Assembly (NCBI GenBank): GCA_022836615.1
Contig: MU405233.1
Span: 248,001 to 312,000, forward strand
DNA: 64,000 nucleotides
Direction of reading: 5' to 3'
Source of the DNA: Annulohypoxylon bovei var. microspora
Taxonomy: Eukaryota > Ascomycota > Sordariomycetes > Xylariales > Hypoxylaceae
Shown: positions 57,577 to 64,000 of the stretch, piece by piece
Layout of the letters: the number at the start of each line of letters is the position of its first letter
Position numbering within the stretch: position 1 is the first letter of the stretch
Translations under genes and position numbers: made by a program
Notes under the pieces: model-generated
Told to the model about the DNA's origin: nothing
The model's input: the letters and a program-made list of their open reading frames with translations, nothing else
Database searches by the model: none

Positions 57577-58213
57577 GGCTTTTTAATGGCTGTGCTAGCG
57601 GCAGAACGATTAGAATGGAAGTTTTCGTTTATTTAGTTTGGGAGCAACTTACTAGAGATACTCATTCGAATATTTGACATAACCCCTTCAACAACGTGGG
57701 GTATAAAATGAAGAGGGGTCATGCATATTAATACGACAATACGCCACTTCTTTCTTGAAAAGCTCATGAGAAGAACTAGGTAGGCAGAATGGCAAGGATT
57801 ATGACCTACCCCCGTATGTAGTGGCTGAGCGTGGCTTTTTTTTATTCCTCTGCTGACATTGAGCCTAAGATCTACCATGTACCTACAAAGCTGAACACCA
57901 ATTGCTATAAACAACCCAAGTGATTAATCGCCTGCCTACCTAACTAAAGGCTTCAAGATTAGGTAGGTAAATATATTAATGATATTGTAAAAATACATAG
58001 GGAAGTAGTAACAGGCCCCCAGCGCCGACTAATCAGATATCTTAGCTTTACCCCTATAAATCAACTTGCCACCATAGTAGGTACCTACGCACCTAGTTCA
58101 GTACATATTCCTAGGTACCTATACCTATTTAAACATCTAAGATGATTTCCTATAGCGATGCTGTCTCTAATAGGTACTGCCTAGGTATGTAGGTTCCTAT
58201 TTCCATCTAGGTA
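57577..58213. other. Intergenic region with cluster of CCTAGG/GTACCTAC palindromes
   Basis: At least five overlapping GTAGGTACCTAC / CCTAGGTACCTA / GCCTAGGTATGTAGG motifs lie at 57950-58215, the densest cluster of this dispersed short repeat in the window. Confidence 0.6.
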
Positions 58214-58465
58214 TTATTGTAAGAACTCAATAAGTATCAACGAGGCCGGGGTTATTGAATAGGGGTAGCTTACGATTCGTGCAGAACCCCGCAAGCACTC
58301 AAGGGCGCTCGCAATGATCCTGTGGGTACAGAAGGTGAACAGAAAAAACCAGCCAACTATAGCACCATGTTTCAAGCCATGTTTGACAGCCACGTAGATG
58401 GCTGGCAGGGATAACGTGATATATATGACTAACAAAGCCAAAGCCAAACCTGTTGAAGAAGACAT
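58214..58465 (-). pseudogene. First-exon remnant of a fungal multi-TM protein (DUF7702-like)
   Basis: 58274-58465 (minus) encodes 64 residues with two hydrophobic helices (LALALLVIYITLSLPAIYVA and GAIVGWFFLFTFCTHRIIAS), resembling the start of fungal seven-TM proteins that typically read LYV..HG.......W.FL..FC.LRI. It ends at a good donor (GTAAGC at 58273). The downstream exons such genes need are not found in the next 600 bp, which is filled with palindromic repeats instead. Truncated gene is the best explanation. Confidence 0.45.
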
Positions 58466-59515
58466 TTGGAGCGACTGGTATGCGCGAGTGAGCTGGGAAG
58501 ATTCAAGAAACGAGCGATTTCTGAAGTTTCGAGGTAGGTACTGACTTATAGAAATTGAATTCTAAAGACATCGATCCCAAGATCGTATTATATATAGGTC
58601 CCTACTGTTCTACTCGCCTACCTTTCCAGCTATACCTGGACATTCTGCCATTAAGATCATCATCAAAAGAGAAAAGGAAATGCACTGCCCTCTAGCTTGT
58701 CCTAATCATGGCGTCGCAAAGACTGGATGTAAACTAAATTCGATAGTTCCTAGGTAGGGCCACCGGTGATTGGTTAATTGTCCATGAAACGCAGTATTTA
58801 GTAATCATGAAGCTGGGTCAGTTTGTTGTGTTTGTTGTGGCACAGCTCTAATCAACCGCATAAGGCATCAGCCGTCTCGCGTCAGGCATCTAATTCACTG
58901 TAAGGTACCATTTCTCTTATAAAAGACTCCACTAAGGACGTAATCCTGGACTTTTCGACGAGCGCGACTGTAAACTTCGTAATTGTAGATGCCTTATGCG
59001 ATAGGTACTTTTGGTATTTTTGGTTGCTACTGGAGCTGAAAATCTCAGTTGCATCAATGAGAAGCAATTGACTTGGTTCCCAGCCACATTTTCTTTTTTG
59101 AATATCATTAAAACGCCTCCAATAAGCCATCGACCATTTCTGTCAGGTACATATTACAATATCGTACGCCATCGTACGGGTGAACGCAGAAGAGGCTAAT
59201 CAAGCGATATCATCCTCACACTTTCGGTTATCTAATACCTCATTACCTATCCGTTGTCTTGTGTTTACTATCGAGATCCAATTCGCCAAGAATGCATGTC
59301 CGGGTTACACTCATGCGTCGTCCCCCTCTGCGGCTGACTACTGATGAGGGGAAAACGCCCAGTCAGCCAGCGCAGAACCCCCCAGGTTTCTAAGGGTTCT
59401 ATTTCTCGAGTTCCGAGGACTTCCGACTAATTCTCCAAGATTTGATTACGTACCAGAAACGACTAAATGCTCACATTTCAAGGGGTTCATACTATTACGA
59501 TGACCCTCATCCACT
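58466..59515. other. Intergenic region upstream of GTPase-RING-patatin gene
   Basis: No supportable gene; a frame at 58882-59130 (minus) looks non-coding. Confidence 0.4.
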
Positions 59516-62500
59516 ATGGCGGGGCGTTTACCACTATCGCAACCCTGTCAGACATGCGGAACGAATGCCGAAAAGACATTTACTTGCATCCAGTGCAATA
59601 ACCTCGCCTTCTGCGACGCCTGCTGGCCGAAATGGGTTCTTCACACACCTGGTGCCGTTGGTTGGTTCGTACACAGATCCCAGATGTCTTAACTCCGGGG
59701 CTGCCCAGTGTTATATCCACGTCCAGTAACAGAGTTGTTCGTAGAAGTGCAGATGGCATAAGCTAATCGCGATGGATGATCGACAGGAACGGCAAACCGC
59801 ATGAAAAGGCGGATCCCCTTGTCCTGCACCGGCTACGTCAGATCTTGGAACCAACACGCACGGAAGAAGAGCACGAATCCGAGCTTCTCGAGGACCGCGA
59901 TACGACCTGGTTTGGGTTTGGTCGCGATGCCTCCGGTCACCCCCTATTCTGTGACTATGGGCGGTTCGCCGCGATTATGAGCGAAACTGTTACCGATGAG
60001 ACAGCCGAACGATATCCTCAATTGGCAACATTCATCGGAGAAACTGGTAGGTCCCCGTAATCATACATCTAAAGCTCTTACGCACCTATATAGCCAAGCA
60101 CATCCGTAACTGACAAGATACATAGGCGTTGGGAAGAGCACCCTAATAAAACTCCTTATTGACCACCATGACTTAACGGCTCCCGAGGGTTCCAATTACT
60201 ATGCACCGGTGACGTCCTCTAGCCATGACCGCATCTCAACCACAGGCGACGTTCACCTATATGCGGATCCCTCGACTCTATATAGCAGTCATCCGTTGCT
60301 CTTAGTTGATTGCGAAGGTCTCAGTGGAGGAGAGGCTATCCCGAAACAGCTCCGGCATGGTCCACAGGGGCCAAGCAGGAATGATTCTAGCTATATCGGC
60401 ACTAACAGACATTGTTTAACTAGAAAGATCGCATGGGCAGATACTCCCTATACCCAGAAGAGAGAGTTCGCCGTCGGTCAGCTATATCCTCGCATCCTCT
60501 ACACCTTTTCCGATGTCGTGGTTTTCGTCCTGCGAAATCCTAGATCGTTCGAGTCGGCTGTCCTCGATAAACTAATACGATGGGGCGCGGCCTCTAGTAT
60601 GTTCATCAATGTTCCTTTCATCTTGGGCCTCATGTTCACCAACCTTGCGTGGATACCTACCTACTACTTCTATCACCATTCTAGTAGTACACACTAACCA
60701 TTGATATCCTAGTTGACAAATCACTTAATCAACCAGTACTTCCCCACGCAATTGTTGTCTTCAACGCCACAGATATCAATGTTGACGAGAAAGAATGGGA
60801 TGTTACTAAAGCCACGCAGATGCTAATGACAGATATTCATGATGCTGTCTTCCGAGAGCCGTCTTTGCAAGAACATGGTACGTGTTAATGCTTCGGATTA
60901 GGATTATATACTTCCTAGGCTCCTTGGTAGAGACTAACCTGTACTTAGTACGTTTAATACCCCCCTTAACTTTGCATCAATTGCAAGATCGATATCCCCG
61001 AGGCTAGAACTAAGGGGGGAGATCCTATATATAATATTAACATACTACAGGTACATACTTGGCGAAGACGCGGCAAGAACATAACATCCACCAAGGAGCT
61101 CCTCGAGTGCTACTATGCTTCTATAAGTGTTGTCCGGATTCCATATAAGGGTTCATATAGTAAGTGATCTTAAGTTTACTATTCTCTCATTTATTTCGTT
61201 TTCAGAGCAGTGCTATCGTAGAGGCAATTCAGTATACCAAATGAAGTACCTAGCCATAAACATTCGATTACTAATCTAGACGACGCAATAGTGTTGATGA
61301 ACGAACAAGTCAGCAAGCTCTGCAGCCTACTTAAGGAACGATGCAAGACTTCGTACCTAAGGAAGAGGCAAGTGCGGATGCTAGCCAATACGGAGAAGCT
61401 GCAGTTTTACCTTCAAGCGGCATACGATCACTTTACTAAAGACCTCAATACGCCATTTGATTTCGTCAAGGAAACTCTTCGACATAGTCCTATATCCCGG
61501 AACTTCGAGGGTAACATATTGAACTTAGCATTGGGAATCAAGGATAGGTCATGCGACCCGTTCCTCAGCGGCGATGCAGAACAGATATTCCGATCTATGG
61601 GGCCGATGATAGCATCCTGCGTTATGCTTGATGCTGTTCGCCAAAATTTACCAGGTAGTGCTAGTCGTCTCCTAGATGACCGGTACGCTAAACCTTGCGC
61701 CGGGGCGCTGCAGACCTTCGCCGATTTGTATTGCCCGTGTAGCTATACAAACTCGTCGTACGGCGGAGAGCTCGGTCAATGCTGTAATGTCAGATCTGGC
61801 CACAACCCCAAAGGACATCAGAACAAGCAGGGGAAGATCATCGGCAACGGAGACTACGAATCTAACTTCAATGTTTCGGCTTTTCGGCCAGTCTGGGAAC
61901 AGCTGCTCAAAGCGAGTCTAGCTCAAGTTCAGTCTTCCTGTTACAAGCTCGGTCAAGAGTTCCTGGACAGGAATGAACTCCAGATTGCTGCTCTTATTCA
62001 CCAAGAACGCCTAAACGAGCTTTATTCGAACGTACTGGGCACGGCGACCAATTTCATCAGTTACTCCGCGTGTCTTTGTTGCTTAAGAGAGCTACCCGAG
62101 TGTGCTCTGCCATGCGGACACGTTCTCTGTTTCCCCTGTATTCAGATATACGGGACTAGAACGTCAAGAACTACCATCGAGATTAGCCGTTGTCCTTTAC
62201 ACGTCCGTGACGTTGTTTCCAATCCGCCCTGGATTATCGCGACAAAGCCACGTTACGCTGGTAGTCGAGCCCTATGTCTCGATGGGTATGTTGTCTACCT
62301 AACCTACCTATTCATCACATAAGAACCTATGAAATTGCTAATAATATGATCGTAGCGGTGGCATTCGAGGTATCATACAACTTCAAGTCCTAATGGAGAT
62401 AGAAAAGATACTCGGTCCAGACTTACCTATTCAACTATTCTTTGACTTGATCGTTGGTACCAAGTACGTTCTCCCAGAAGACTAGACTGCATTACGCTTA

Positions 62501-64000
62501 ACTAACTCGATAATGAGTGCTGGTGGTATCATAGCGATTGCGTTGGGGGTTAAGAAATGGTCCGTTAATGCAACAATGGAGAAGTTCAAAGATATGTGCA
62601 GCGAGGGTTTTACTCCTCGAGAGATGACGAGTGTACCTTTGTTCGGTGCATTATCCAGTCTCTATCACGGTAGCTTGTATAAGACCAAGCCTCTTGCGAA
62701 AGCCCTAAGGAGATATCTAGCCGACCAGCCATTCTTTGGAAGTGCTACCCACCGATCTTCTATTATTACCTCGACGAAGGTTGCAGTTACGGCTTCGACG
62801 GGGATAGAACGAAAAGCTGTTATCTTTGCGAACTATAATCGGCCAGATCTACCTGGAAAGAGTACTTCCCCCTATTCTACAGGACTTATAGGCCTTACTA
62901 ACAGGTACACTAGAGCTCCCATATAAATTTGTCCGATCGGATTCACCATCGAGGGAAATGCGCATTTGGGAAGCGTGAGTATATGACTAAGACCTCAGAG
63001 TTGGAACTTGAACTAACTTCATAAACTTTCAAAGTGCCCGGGCTACAACGGCCACTCCCCCTTTCTTCAAGTCCTACCTCAAAACCGAAACGAATCAGGA
63101 GTATGCTAATAATGATCTACGTTACTCATGCCCAGCTGTGATTGCTCATTACGAGGCTAAATCAATATGGAGCGACATAGCTGACTCACCTCCCGACCTA
63201 ATGCTTTCCATTGGCGCAGGTAGAAATGTGGGTGATCGTCATATAGACGACCCGAGTGCATTCCGATCATCGCGATCCCTGACTAACGAGACCGTCACCA
63301 CCACTGGTCTCGGTACCAGCGCCGTAATCAGACAAGGTCGTGGTGGAGCTGGCAACTACTCCAAGCGCCAGAGTACGCCAACATCGCCATCCTCAGACGG
63401 CGCAGGTGTCGGGAAAACTGCAAGCGGATACGTTATCCGCGATCCAAAAACACCAATGCTAGTGTCCTTCAACAACCCCCTCCCCAGCCAGACAGAAAAG
63501 CTGAACGATCAACGACAATGCGAGATAACCTGGAACCGCTTCGTGTATAGTAGCGCGATTAAAGACGAGGAGACTCGTCGGCGATACATGCGTATCTGTC
63601 CCGAACTCTTGGCAAAGTTACCCAAGTTCGACGACGTACAGAGGATGGATTCCGTGGAACAGGAGACTGCAGAGGTACTGCGGCAGAATCGACAGGATAT
63701 CATCGAAGCCGCGCATAGGCTAGTTGCCAGCACTTTCTTCTTCGAGAAGGACGCGAGCGGCGTAAAGCAGACCACTTCCGGATACAGTTGCACAGGTAAG
63801 TACATTCTTCTTACAAACTCCTTCTGATGCTCTGACTTCAACTTCCCACTTCTCGTAATTCCAGAATCCTAACCGTCATTTCGATACAGGGTCCATCTTT
63901 TGCAGATTCCGCCTCTCCTCTTCCGAGTTCAAGGCTCTAGGCTGGTTTCTCATCTCGCGGCTAGACGGAGACTTCGAGCCCTATTTCCTGCTCGAAGTAA
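59516..64000 (+). CDS. Zinc finger-GTPase-RING-patatin multidomain protein, 3' end outside window
   Basis: Eleven exons close in phase: 59516-59664, 59787-60046, 60126-60596, 60713-60876, 61051-61159, 61280-62285, 62356-62463, 62518-62861, 62905-62974, 63035-63795, 63890->64000 (at least 1184 residues). Domains in order: B-box-like zinc finger (Cys 11, 14, 24, 27, 33, 36 and His43); GTPase with P-loop GETGVGKST (134-142), LLLVDCEGLSGG (DxxG at 198-201) and FNATDIN (about 311-314); RING-like finger (C649, C652, then CGHVLCFPC at 663-671 and CPLH at 689-692); patatin domain with DGGGIRG (719-725). The patatin nucleophile motif GTSAGG reads GTNAGG (Asn756) and the DGG/DGA motif reads NND (919-921). 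Least certain are the exon 1 donor (GTTCGT) and the 43-bp intron at 62862-62904. The intron at 60877-61050 is a stwintron. Confidence 0.85.
60877..61050 (+). other. [D1,2] stwintron in GTPase-RING-patatin gene
   Basis: The exon ends GAACAT (60876, phase 0). The external donor G (60877) is separated from TACGTT (60949-60954) by an internal intron 60878-60948 (71 bp, GTACGT...branch GACTAAC...CTTAG). Excision rebuilds GTACGT; the 103-nt external intron ends at ATTAAC...CTACAG (61050). The next exon reads VHTWRRRGKNITSTKELLE, in frame. A simple GT-AG choice (donor 60878, acceptor 61050) gives phase 1, a frameshift and a TAA. Confidence 0.82.

Noticed and set aside
61160..61279. Possible third stwintron or mini-exon in the 120-bp intron
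   Set aside because: Tested internal donor and acceptor pairs give stops; one ordinary intron (GTAAGT...ATCTAG) fits the phase.

Overview
The window is genomic DNA of a filamentous ascomycete (Pezizomycotina), most likely a Sordariomycete. The evidence is short GT-AG introns of about 50-120 bp with CTAAC/CTGAC branch points, ortholog-grade fungal genes (SPC34, TAF12, RPN3, a MYST acetyltransferase, nuclear ATP9), repeat-induced point mutation (RIP)-like transition patterns in repeats, and many intergenic CCTAGG/GTACCTAC palindromes. Splice models below were worked out by hand from reading phase; every multi-exon model closes in frame unless stated.

Layout. 0-2.8 kb: 3' part of a NACHT-WD40 NLR gene whose WD repeats show graded C-to-T/G-to-A decay and whose last codons lie in a ~0.5 kb inverted-repeat element. 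3.4-27.4 kb: housekeeping core with a DsbA/FrnE oxidoreductase, DASH subunit SPC34, an unknown acidic protein, a 1.5 kb AT-rich hAT-like element with a perfect 8-bp target duplication (9.3-10.8 kb), TAF12, RPN3, a Sas2-like MYST acetyltransferase, a glyoxalase-fold protein with one membrane segment, and ATP9. 27.4-43 kb: sparse, with a proline-rich unknown protein broken by an in-frame TAG, an SDR, two small unknown genes, a 1.14 kb TIR element (37.3-38.5 kb) that shares its core with the first hAT-like element and carries a tRNA-like segment, and a secreted GH55 beta-1,3-glucanase. 43.9-64 kb: accessory genes, namely F-box, ankyrin-TM-vWA, beta-propeller lectin-like, V8-like serine protease, GNAT, bicovalent FAD oxidase, two gene remnants (FunK1 C-lobe, membrane-protein first exon), and a large zinc finger-GTPase-RING-patatin gene that runs off the right edge.

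Most notable: two introns that only make sense as [D1,2] stwintrons (an intron nested inside the 5' donor of another), one in the GH55 gene (41508-41748) and one in the GTPase-RING-patatin gene (60877-61050). The latter gene combines a B-box-like zinc finger, a large GTPase, a RING-like finger and a patatin domain whose catalytic Ser and Asp both appear replaced by Asn through G-to-A changes, so it may be a pseudoenzyme. The window starts with an NLR and ends with a protein carrying domains often used as fungal NLR effectors; with the Ank-vWA and V8-like protease genes between them, the right-hand 18 kb looks like a fast-evolving, possibly defence-related accessory segment (inference).
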